Source of the DNA: Pseudonocardiaceae bacterium
Lineage (GTDB): Bacteria; Actinomycetota; Actinomycetes; Mycobacteriales; Pseudonocardiaceae
Assembly: GCA_025937115.1 (NCBI GenBank)
Contig: JAICSB010000195.1
Coordinates: 1 to 6,307 of the forward strand
Length of the DNA stretch: 6,307 nucleotides
Direction of reading: 5' to 3'
Below the pieces are notes generated by a model. That model was not told the DNA's origin, did no database searches, and saw only the letters and a program-made list of their open reading frames with translations. How positions within the stretch are numbered: position 1 is the first letter of the stretch; each line of letters begins with the position of its first letter. The position numbers and the translations under genes are program-made. Shown piece by piece: positions 1-4,640 of this stretch.

Positions 1-113
1 CCGAACGAACCCTGATGCTGGTTCCGGCCCAATCCCATGCTCACCACTTCGTGCGGGTAAGGGTCAGGCCGTATGTGATCGTCCAGCGGCAGCTTGCATC
101 GGCCTGCTGTCAC
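1..113 (-). CDS. possible hypothetical protein, partial (runs off left edge)
   Basis: Read leftward, an open frame runs from a stop near position 281 to the window edge. From the GTG at 113 it reads MTAGRCKLPLDDHIRPDPYP and continues with HEVVSMGLGRNQHQGSF. The residue mix (D, E, K, H, Y, few Arg runs) looks more like a real protein than the opposite-strand reading, which is rich in repeated Val-Arg. I recognise no family. The start is unsure: GTG at 113, tandem GTGs at 47 and 44, and ATG at 38 are all possible, and none has a strong Shine-Dalgarno sequence. About 69% of third codon positions are G or C, less than in the clear genes here. If real, only the N-terminus is visible. The same triplets read rightward also form an open frame ending at 149, so this is a weak call. 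Confidence 0.3.
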   Translation of the reverse strand, partial: MTAGRCKLPLDDHIRPDPYPHEVVSMGLGRNQHQGSF

Positions 114-427
114 ATCGGCCGCGTCCAGCGATGGACGGTTGCTCGTTAAGGACGGGTGGCGCTGATCAAAACCTGCAGTGGGTCGTGCCGACCGGTCTGT
201 ATCGGTCGGCGGGTGTGGTGATGTGTGCAATAGACGGAACGGTCCGTCACGGCATCGATAATCGCCTTGCCGATGAAATCAGGCCACACCCGCTTCTGCC
301 GTGCCTTACTGGGCGCACCGCAACCATGCCGCCGATCGGGGTGGCGATCGAGTGGGAGTAGCCTTCGCAACGCTCCACCAGCGGATGGCAGATCTTGGAT
401 GCCGCGCAACCCGCGGGAGGCACCGTG
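114..427. other. stretch without a convincing gene
   Basis: Several frames are open here. One rightward frame is open from position 2 to 361 and a leftward one ends at 146. None combines a plausible start with ribosome binding site, consistent third-position GC bias and recognisable protein sequence. The only clear structure is the inverted repeat at 187-210. The right end carries the ribosome binding site of the gene at 428. The stretch could hold divergent promoters for the possible leftward gene and the gene at 428, but I see no good -35/-10 pair. Confidence 0.4.
187..210. repeat. perfect 8-bp inverted repeat (operator or hairpin)
   Basis: GCCGACCG at 187-194 is matched exactly by CGGTCGGC at 203-210 around an 8-base centre, GTCTGTAT. 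A G-T wobble pair could shorten the loop to six. No T-tract follows on the plus strand. On the minus strand a short T-run appears only about 15 bases beyond the stem, so a rho-independent terminator is unlikely. It lies about 75 bases upstream of the possible leftward start at 113 and about 220 bases upstream of the gene at 428. A dimeric repressor site or an RNA stem-loop are both possible. Confidence 0.45.
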
Positions 428-715
428 ATGACAAAGAATCCGAACGCGATTCTGCGGAATATCCGATCTTCGATGGCCACGTTGTGCCAGGGCAGTCCGG
501 CCACCACACCGCCCGCCGTGCACGATCTCATCCAGGCCATCAAAGACCTGGACAACCACCTGTCCTGGGGCGGGACTCCGCCCGACGAGTGGCGCAGTGC
601 CCCGTTCGCGCTGCCCCCGGCGCGGGTCTCGGACACCGGGGTCCATCAAGTATGCCTGCGCGAAATACCGCCTTCCGAGCCTGATCCGGTCGAGGACATC
701 ATCCGCCGGATGTGA
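428..715 (+). CDS. small hypothetical protein (95 aa)
   Basis: The ATG at 428 is preceded by GGGAGG at 415-420 with a 7-base spacer, which favours it over the in-frame GTG at 425 and the ATG at 395. The product begins MTKNPNAILRNIRSSM. A helical-looking segment around residues 30-55 contains AIKDLDNHLSWGGTPPDEW. This 'LDNHLS.GG.PP..W' pattern resembles small actinobacterial proteins of unknown function that I recall; that is memory, not a search. The C-terminal 30 residues are acidic and Pro-rich and end EDIIRRM. There is no signal peptide or membrane segment. The stop TGA (713-715) is followed in the same frame by open sequence leading into the next gene, so the two may be translationally linked or once have been one gene. 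A competing ATG at 715-717 overlaps this stop. Confidence 0.6.
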   Translation: MTKNPNAILRNIRSSMATLCQGSPATTPPAVHDLIQAIKDLDNHLSWGGTPPDEWRSAPFALPPARVSDTGVHQVCLREIPPSEPDPVEDIIRRM

Positions 716-751
716 TGGTCGGCGCAGCGCCGGCACGCTACCTTCGGATGC

Positions 752-1192
752 ATGCCGACCTCCGGGCCACCGTCGTGCGTAGTGATCCACTGCACTGGTC
801 ACCGGAGCGACCCGCAGCACGAGGTGGGTATCCAAGGCAGTGATGGGCTCTGCCCGGTGCCGGTGTGCGTCGTTCACCACGACCGAATCGAGCAGGGTGA
901 ACCGTGGCTGTGGGTTCCCTGGCAGCGGTTGAAGGGTGCCAGTTCGGGCCTGTCAGAGGGGTGCATCCTGATGGGCGAGGCGTTGGCCGGCTACGGTCTC
1001 GTTGTCGACGTCGACGTCCGGATGAGCAACAGCCTGGTGTTCAGCGCTGACCTCGCCGACGGCCGGGAGACGACGACGTTGGCCATCGATGGTCGGGTGT
1101 TCGGCGTGAACCAGCCGGTCTCCCTGGAGTTGGTCCTCTCGCCAGAGACGGTCGCGCATCTTAAAGAGACACTGCGTTTCGTCCGGCCCTGA
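752..1192 (+). CDS. hypothetical protein with paired C-x4-C motifs (146 aa)
   Basis: I recognise no family. The first half (residues 1-71) has cysteines at 9, 14, 34, 39 and 71. They form two C-x4-C pairs (CVVIHC, CPVPVC) with nearby histidines (13, 17, 23, 42, 43), which could bind a metal. It is followed by EPWLWVPWQRL around residues 50-60. The second half (from residue 75) looks like alternating beta strands and ends in a likely helix, SPETVAHLKETLRFV. Third-position GC is about 78% over 752-970, supporting coding. The start is uncertain: ATG 752 has no clear ribosome binding site, whereas the in-frame ATG 971 has GAGGGG at 956-961 and would give a 73-residue product. The frame is also open upstream to the TGA at 713-715. 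An alternative 42-codon frame starts at ATG 715 and overlaps. The gene converges on the DyP gene with a 13-base gap. Confidence 0.55.
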   Translation: MPTSGPPSCVVIHCTGHRSDPQHEVGIQGSDGLCPVPVCVVHHDRIEQGEPWLWVPWQRLKGASSGLSEGCILMGEALAGYGLVVDVDVRMSNSLVFSADLADGRETTTLAIDGRVFGVNQPVSLELVLSPETVAHLKETLRFVRP

Positions 1193-1205
1193 TTTGATTT
1201 TAAGG

Positions 1206-2549
1206 CTACGCCAGGGCCGCTAGGTAGCGGACCGCGGAGATACTCGGCAGAAAGCAGTACGCCCCGCCGCGGGTGGTGACGAATCGAGTGAGTCCGCGCA
1301 GGACCACAGATCCTCCCGGCTGCGGTATCGAGAAACTTCCGGCGCTGTTGCCTTGGGCACCGATCAGCGGATCGTTGGTGCGGCCGAGTCCGGCGGTGAA
1401 GATCCCGTCGTTCGCCCATTGGGTCATGAGGAATTCGAACTGATCGCGCAGGCTGACCCCGATGAACAGGCCGAGCAGTCCCCGAGCCTGCCCGTCCCTA
1501 GGATGTGCCGGGTCATACGCCGGACCGTAGGCGATCCCGCGCCGGACGATGCGGTGCAGGTGACTGCCATCGCCGGCGACGCGTTGCCCGCGCGGATTCA
1601 TCCGGCGAATGTGCGAGCCGATCGGGCACCGGTAACCCCACTCGTCGGCGCCCTCTCCGGTGTAGTCGAAGTCGTTCAGCGCTTCGAGTGGGATCGGCGG
1701 TTCGGGTGTGTCGGTGTCCGGTGAGAGAACCAGTGGCGTGCCGTTGCGCCAACGTCCGCACAGCTTCGCCTCGATCAGTTCTTCCGACAATCCGGTCGCC
1801 GACGCCTGCTGGGCGACGAATTCGGCGAACGCATCGACGTCTTGTTCAAGTACCCGGAATGCGGCGAAGCTACCGTTGACACCCAGCTCGGGCGGCTCCG
1901 GTACTGGATAGCTGAATCGGTCGAACTGGCTGGGATATCCGAGCAGGAATTCTCCTACCGGAGCTCGCGGCAAGTGATCCGGCAGCCCAGCGAGCGGAAC
2001 ACCGTCGATGGTGGGTTGGGATAACCCGTCGCGGTAACCGAAGTGTGCGGCATCGCCGGGCAACGCCGCGCCGTCGCGGCGACCCAGCTCGACGTAGCAG
2101 GCGGACCAGGCCTGTTCCAGTCGCTTCGTCGCCGCGTCGAGCGCGTCAGCCGACTGGGCGGACAGGATCAGCAAGAGGTGCAGCGCTGGATCCACCAACC
2201 ACGGCAGCCATTGGTCGGGTGCGCTCGTACCGACGTCGCCCACGCTGGTAGCACGCTGCACGGCACCCTCGCGGTATTCCACCGGAAAGCTGTCCAGAGA
2301 CGCTCGCGGCACCCCCAGCGCCGCGAGGCCGGTAAAGGTCATGCCCAGGTTCACGCAGTAGTCCGGTTTCGCTGCCCAAGGTTGTGCAGTGGTAATGGAA
2401 GGTACCGCCGGATCACTGTCGACCAAGGTGCCCAGAAAGGCGCCGGCGCCCGTCGGCTCGCGAACGCTCAGACCGAGATACCGGGCCACTGGCATGGTGT
2501 AACCTCGGAGGATAAATCCCTGCACATCCGCGAGCTCGACGGCTTCCAT
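1206..2549 (-). CDS. DyP-type heme peroxidase (447 aa)
   Basis: This is a dye-decolorizing-type peroxidase, a heme enzyme that uses hydrogen peroxide to oxidise phenolic, dye-like or other bulky substrates. The hallmark GXXDG motif is GYRDG at residues 171-175, with Asp174 as the expected catalytic acid. The likely proximal heme ligand is His313 in the segment CPIGSHIRRMNPRG. The likely distal arginine lies in RRGIAYG (336-342). The family block GLLGLFIGVSLRDQFEFLMTQW follows at 357-378. At 447 residues it is longer than the compact B-type enzymes and has no Tat signal peptide, so it should be cytosolic and nearer the larger C/D-type group; that subclass is inference. The C-terminus (RYLAALA) does not resemble an encapsulin cargo tag. 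ATG 2549 has AGAGGGAG at 2557-2564 with a 7-base spacer. The gene is the last of a three-gene leftward operon, 24 bases after its upstream neighbour. The natural substrate cannot be read from the sequence. Confidence 0.95.
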   Translation of the reverse strand: MEAVELADVQGFILRGYTMPVARYLGLSVREPTGAGAFLGTLVDSDPAVPSITTAQPWAAKPDYCVNLGMTFTGLAALGVPRASLDSFPVEYREGAVQRATSVGDVGTSAPDQWLPWLVDPALHLLLILSAQSADALDAATKRLEQAWSACYVELGRRDGAALPGDAAHFGYRDGLSQPTIDGVPLAGLPDHLPRAPVGEFLLGYPSQFDRFSYPVPEPPELGVNGSFAAFRVLEQDVDAFAEFVAQQASATGLSEELIEAKLCGRWRNGTPLVLSPDTDTPEPPIPLEALNDFDYTGEGADEWGYRCPIGSHIRRMNPRGQRVAGDGSHLHRIVRRGIAYGPAYDPAHPRDGQARGLLGLFIGVSLRDQFEFLMTQWANDGIFTAGLGRTNDPLIGAQGNSAGSFSIPQPGGSVVLRGLTRFVTTRGGAYCFLPSISAVRYLAALA

Positions 2550-2573
2550 TGCGGTACTCCCTCTTTACGGTAT

Positions 2574-3026
2574 TCAGCTCGGGGCGCCGACTGGTCCGAG
2601 AATATCGAGTACCGTGCGCTCGGGGTAGGCGCTGTAGAACGTCCCAACGCATCCAACGTCGACGCTGTGGACGTAGTCGAGAAACTCCTGGCGATAATTC
2701 TGGACCGGCAGTGGGGGGGCACCTTCCACGTGCGCCATAAGAGCGTTGAAAACGTCGCCGATGGTGTCGATGAATTCGTTGATGTATACCGCGAAGTCGC
2801 CGTCGTAGGTGGTGATCACTCCGAGCTGATCGTTGCCCAGGAATGCGAATCGAGCGAAGTGTACCGTGCTGATCTTGTTCAGCGCGATGGTGACTGGATT
2901 CTGCTCCGGTGGCAAAGACTGAAAGTGTGTGATGAGCTGTTTAAGTGCAGCGTAGTCTTCCGGAGACTTCGCTTTCATCACCATAGTCAACGGGTTCTGG
3001 ACGGGCGGCGGTGGCTGCTCAATCAA
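2574..3026 (-). CDS. conserved 150-aa protein associated with heme peroxidases
   Basis: The function is unknown. The core at residues 54-95 contains TVHFARFAFL, then VITTYDGDFAVYINEF and a following helix. Near the end are VGTFYSAYPERTVLDIL-type residues (127-143). From memory, the pattern 'HFARF.FL...L...T.YDGDF..YI.DF' followed by 'YSAYP..(S/T)V.DI' marks a family of small proteins or domains found alone or with heme peroxidases and other oxidative enzymes; I could not check this. The N-terminus is Pro-rich (EQPPPPVQNP), with no signal peptide or transmembrane segment. The start is TTG, supported by GGAGAGGA at 3034-3041 with a 7-base spacer; the downstream ATGs at residues 15 and 17 lack this support. 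It lies 37 bases after the sigma factor gene and 24 bases before the DyP gene, so it is probably co-transcribed. A role as partner, chaperone or substrate adaptor for the peroxidase is inference. Confidence 0.85.
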   Translation of the reverse strand: MIEQPPPPVQNPLTMVMKAKSPEDYAALKQLITHFQSLPPEQNPVTIALNKISTVHFARFAFLGNDQLGVITTYDGDFAVYINEFIDTIGDVFNALMAHVEGAPPLPVQNYRQEFLDYVHSVDVGCVGTFYSAYPERTVLDILGPVGAPS

Positions 3027-3033
3027 GGGATTT

Positions 3034-3041
3034 TCCTCTCC
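3034..3041 (-). promoter_or_regulatory. ribosome binding site fixing a TTG start
   Basis: On the minus strand this reads GGAGAGGA, seven bases before the TTG at 3026. It is the strongest purine stretch near the 5' end of the 150-residue gene and is the reason for choosing TTG over later ATG codons. Confidence 0.7.
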
Positions 3042-3063
3042 GGTGGGTCGATCAGAATCAGGG

Positions 3064-3651
3064 TTAGGAGCGGGGGGTCAGCCCGCGTTCGTCAAGCCTG
3101 CGCCGCAGCTGGGTCAGGGCCCGGGCCCGGGTGGGTCCGATGCCGCCGGCTGGGATTCCAGTATTCCGAGCGACCTCGGTGTACGGGCGAGGGCTATCGA
3201 AGAACAGCTCGCGGAGAAGCATTTGACGGCGGGGTGACAGCGTCGCGATAAGGCTCCACAGCAGCCGTGCCGTATCTGCGTCAATGGCGTGCTGCTCCGG
3301 GCCTGTGGATGGGTCAGCCAGTTGCTCTATCGCCGCGTGGGGTGGCGCACTGTGCTGTGCCTGCTGGCGCAGGATGCGCAGGCACTCGCGACTTGCGGTG
3401 GTCGCCAGCCAACCGGCGAGCTGCTCGGGCAGCAGGATCCGATGGCAGTTCTCCGCCAGCCGTAACCAGGTCATCTGCACCGCGTCGTGGGCGTCGGCGT
3501 CCTGCAGTCCGAACGAGCGCACCTTCCCGATCACCACTCCCCGGTATCGGTGCACGATCTCCTCCCACGCCCTGGAATCACGGTGGCCCGCGCGCTGGAG
3601 CAGTTCAGTGACGCTAAGGGTGGCCTCAGGTGGGCTGATGGCGGTTGTCAT
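3064..3651 (-). CDS. ECF-type RNA polymerase sigma factor (195 aa)
   Basis: This protein should direct RNA polymerase to a specific promoter set. The sigma-70 region 2 equivalent spans roughly residues 25-97: AWEEIVHRYRGVVIGKVRSF, then DADAHDAVQMTWLRL and an aromatic-containing helix, GWLATTASRECLRILR. Region 4 spans roughly 130-188: LWSLIATLSPRRQMLLRELF followed by the helix-turn-helix YTEVARNTGIPAGGIGPTRARAL. The GIPxGxIGPTR form of the recognition helix is common in actinobacterial ECF-like factors. The length is normal for ECF factors, with no C-terminal extension. I place the start at ATG 3651, with GGGGG at 3659-3663 and a 7-base spacer; a GTG at 3690 would add 13 residues with weaker support. 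No anti-sigma factor is visible next to it. It heads the operon with the 150-residue gene and the DyP peroxidase, so it probably controls that operon in response to an oxidative or envelope signal (inference). Confidence 0.93.
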   Translation of the reverse strand: MTTAISPPEATLSVTELLQRAGHRDSRAWEEIVHRYRGVVIGKVRSFGLQDADAHDAVQMTWLRLAENCHRILLPEQLAGWLATTASRECLRILRQQAQHSAPPHAAIEQLADPSTGPEQHAIDADTARLLWSLIATLSPRRQMLLRELFFDSPRPYTEVARNTGIPAGGIGPTRARALTQLRRRLDERGLTPRS

Positions 3652-3684
3652 TCGGGTACCCCCGGTGCCGCGTGGGTGGGCGGT

Positions 3685-3703
3685 GGGCACGAGTCCGGTG
3701 CCC
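3685..3703. repeat. 6-bp inverted repeat in sigma gene leader
   Basis: GGGCAC at 3685-3690 and GTGCCC at 3698-3703 flank a 7-base loop, about 35-50 bases upstream of the sigma factor ATG. In the leftward transcript it could form a short GC-rich stem-loop in the leader. It is short enough to be chance in DNA this GC-rich. Confidence 0.3.
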
Positions 3704-3734
3704 GGGTCGTGATCAGTCAGCGTGACGCTCTGGA

Positions 3735-3743
3735 TACGTCGTA
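3735..3743 (+). promoter_or_regulatory. TACGTYGTA motif, copy 1
   Basis: TACGTCGTA. It differs from the other two copies in this divergent region only at the sixth base (C for T). It begins 18 bases before copy 2 and lies about 85 bases upstream of the sigma factor start, so it could influence leftward transcription. The motif contains TAC-N3-GTA, a partial palindrome as expected for a dimeric repressor half-site arrangement. Confidence 0.45.
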
Positions 3744-3752
3744 AGCTGAACG

Positions 3753-3761
3753 TACGTTGTA
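3753..3761 (+). promoter_or_regulatory. TACGTYGTA motif, copy 2, over the tetR -35 box
   Basis: TACGTTGTA. It overlaps the perfect 10-bp palindrome AACGTACGTT at 3749-3758 and the -35 hexamer TTGTAT of the rightward promoter. A protein bound here would block RNA polymerase at the tetR promoter. The divergent TetR protein is the obvious candidate (inference). Confidence 0.5.
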
Positions 3762-3785
3762 TAGTTAGATGTACAGTGTTATAGT
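3757..3785 (+). promoter_or_regulatory. sigma-70-like promoter for tetR gene
   Basis: A -35 box TTGTAT (3757-3762) and a -10 box TATAGT (3780-3785) are separated by an ideal 17 bases. TGT directly before the -10 box gives an extended -10 element. Transcription would start near 3792, leaving a leader of about 70 bases before the TTG at 3863. This AT-rich island stands out from its GC-rich surroundings. It also contains minus-strand -10-like sequences (TATAAC, TATACA), but I see no convincing -35 for a leftward promoter. Confidence 0.6.
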
Positions 3786-3817
3786 GCGGTGCGAAAGCTG
3801 CTATAGCCCAATCGGGT

Positions 3818-3832
3818 ATACGTTGTACGTAT
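3818..3832. promoter_or_regulatory. operator-like inverted repeat with TACGTYGTA copy 3
   Basis: ATACGTTGTACGTAT: 5-bp arms ATACG and CGTAT around TTGTA. It includes the third TACGTYGTA copy (3819-3827). It lies in the predicted leader of the tetR transcript, about 27 bases past the predicted start point, where a bound repressor could act as a roadblock. Copy 3 starts 66 bases after copy 2, about six helical turns, which would suit looping between two bound dimers (inference). Confidence 0.5.
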
Positions 3833-3847
3833 CGCGGCAGTGACTAC

Positions 3848-3855
3848 GAGGAGGG
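3848..3855 (+). promoter_or_regulatory. ribosome binding site fixing a TTG start
   Basis: GAGGAGGG lies seven bases before the TTG at 3863. It is nearly ideal, and no ATG or GTG in the frame has a comparable site, so it decides the start of the TetR gene. Confidence 0.75.
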
Positions 3856-3862
3856 ATCAAGG

Positions 3863-4594
3863 TTGAACGACCAGTCCAGCGTTCCCGGCTGCTCCGACCC
3901 GGCTACCTGGGTCGGCATCGACCCCAGCAAGGACTACACGCGGCCACCCCCGCTGTCGCGGCCCCGAATCGTGCGGGCCGCGCTGAGCCTGGTCGACGAG
4001 AAGGGTCTGGCTGCCCTGACGATGCGGGCGCTGGCCACAGAGCTCGAAGTCTCGCCGATGGCTCTGTACAACCACGTGCGGGACAAGGACGAGCTGGTGG
4101 ACCTCATGGTCGACCTGATGCTTGCCGAGGTAGACACCTCGGTGACCGAAGGTGACTGGTTGACCCAGCTTCGCGCCCTGGTGCGCAGCTATCACCAGGC
4201 CTTAGCGGCCCACCATGGGCTGGCCCGGGTCTACAGCGTCCGGGTCAGGATCGGCCCGCACGGTCTGCTGCTCATGGAGCGGACGGTGGCGCTTCTGCTG
4301 GAAGCGGGATTCTCGCCTGCCGAGGCGTCTGACGCTTTCTTCGTCCTGTTCATCTACACCGCTGGCTTCCAGCAGATAGGCGACATCGTCCCCCGGCGCG
4401 ATAGCGCAACTCGGGAGGAAACCGGCTATTACCCGCCGCTGCCACTGCAGCAGATCCCCGCTATCACCGCGGTGAGCCCGCACCTGAACGGACCGCACCG
4501 GCCGGGGCGGTTCGACTACGGCCTCGAGCTTCTGCTCGCTGGTTTGCAAGTTAAAATTGCTCAGCCCGAGAGGGCCGCGACTGCGCCACAGTGA
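3863..4594 (+). CDS. TetR-family transcriptional repressor (243 aa)
   Basis: This is a DNA-binding, ligand-released repressor acting as a dimer. The N-terminal DNA-binding domain spans roughly residues 33-82: RPRIVRAALSLVDEKGLAAL, then the helix-turn-helix TMRALATELEVSPMALYNHV and KDELVDLM. The rest is a helical ligand domain. Its plan, with a long region from residue 99 and a closing FDYGLELLLAGL segment (217-228), fits the TetR_C class that includes the tetracycline repressor. About 30 residues precede the first helix, longer than in most TetR proteins. The TTG start is set by the strong site at 3848-3855. The gene is divergent from the sigma factor operon across a 211-base region with three TACGTYGTA motifs and its own promoter, so autoregulation and control of the peroxidase operon are likely. 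etfB follows 46 bases downstream on the same strand. Control of the etf genes is possible, but their palindrome differs. The ligand is unknown. Confidence 0.93.
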   Translation: MNDQSSVPGCSDPATWVGIDPSKDYTRPPPLSRPRIVRAALSLVDEKGLAALTMRALATELEVSPMALYNHVRDKDELVDLMVDLMLAEVDTSVTEGDWLTQLRALVRSYHQALAAHHGLARVYSVRVRIGPHGLLLMERTVALLLEAGFSPAEASDAFFVLFIYTAGFQQIGDIVPRRDSATREETGYYPPLPLQQIPAITAVSPHLNGPHRPGRFDYGLELLLAGLQVKIAQPERAATAPQ

Positions 4595-4605
4595 GGGCCG
4601 TCACT
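4590..4605. repeat. short inverted repeat over tetR stop codon
   Basis: AGTGA (4590-4594, including the stop TGA) pairs with TCACT (4601-4605) around GGGCCG. A 5-bp stem without a T-tract is too weak for a terminator, so read-through from tetR into etfB cannot be excluded. Confidence 0.25.
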
Positions 4606-4617
4606 CCGCTGCGTACC

Positions 4618-4629
4618 TACCGATCGGTA
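4618..4629. promoter_or_regulatory. perfect 12-bp palindrome, operator candidate for etfB
   Basis: TACCGATCGGTA is self-complementary over all 12 bases. It lies 12-23 bases before the etfB ATG and overlaps the first bases of the -10-like TAACAT. Its size and symmetry suit a dimeric repressor such as a TetR-family protein. It does not match the TACGTYGTA motif upstream of the neighbouring tetR gene, so a different regulator may bind it. Confidence 0.5.
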
Positions 4630-4633
4630 ACAT
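4628..4633 (+). promoter_or_regulatory. candidate -10 box for leaderless etfB transcript
   Basis: TAACAT fits the TANNNT -10 pattern and ends seven bases before the ATG at 4641, so transcription could start at or next to the A of the start codon. No Shine-Dalgarno sequence precedes the ATG, and leaderless mRNAs are common in mycobacteria and related actinomycetes. No good -35 box is visible. Confidence 0.4.
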
Positions 4634-4640
4634 TGTGGTC

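Noticed and set aside
131..361. Rightward 76-codon open frame upstream of the first small gene
   Set aside because: No ribosome binding site, low third-position GC in its upstream part, no recognisable sequence.
715..843. 42-codon frame whose ATG overlaps the TGA at 713-715
   Set aside because: The overlap looks like translational coupling, but there is no ribosome binding site at the right distance, and third-position GC favours the frame at 752-1192.
146..880. Leftward 244-codon open frame
   Set aside because: It is Arg- and Gly-rich with no recognisable domain, has no good start, and lies antisense to the better supported frame at 428-715; its last 50 codons look somewhat protein-like but not enough to call.
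1193..1230. Terminator between the convergent genes (CCGCTA/TAGCGG at 1217-1230)
   Set aside because: The stem is six bases with a two-base loop, lies inside the DyP coding end and has no following T-tract in either direction.
2409..2549. Tat signal or encapsulin targeting for the peroxidase
   Set aside because: The N-terminus has no twin arginine plus hydrophobic stretch, and the C-terminus lacks a cargo-like extension.
2043..3251. Rightward 402-codon open frame
   Set aside because: It lies antisense to the DyP, 150-residue and sigma factor genes, all of which have family motifs and ribosome binding sites; long antisense frames are common in GC-rich DNA.
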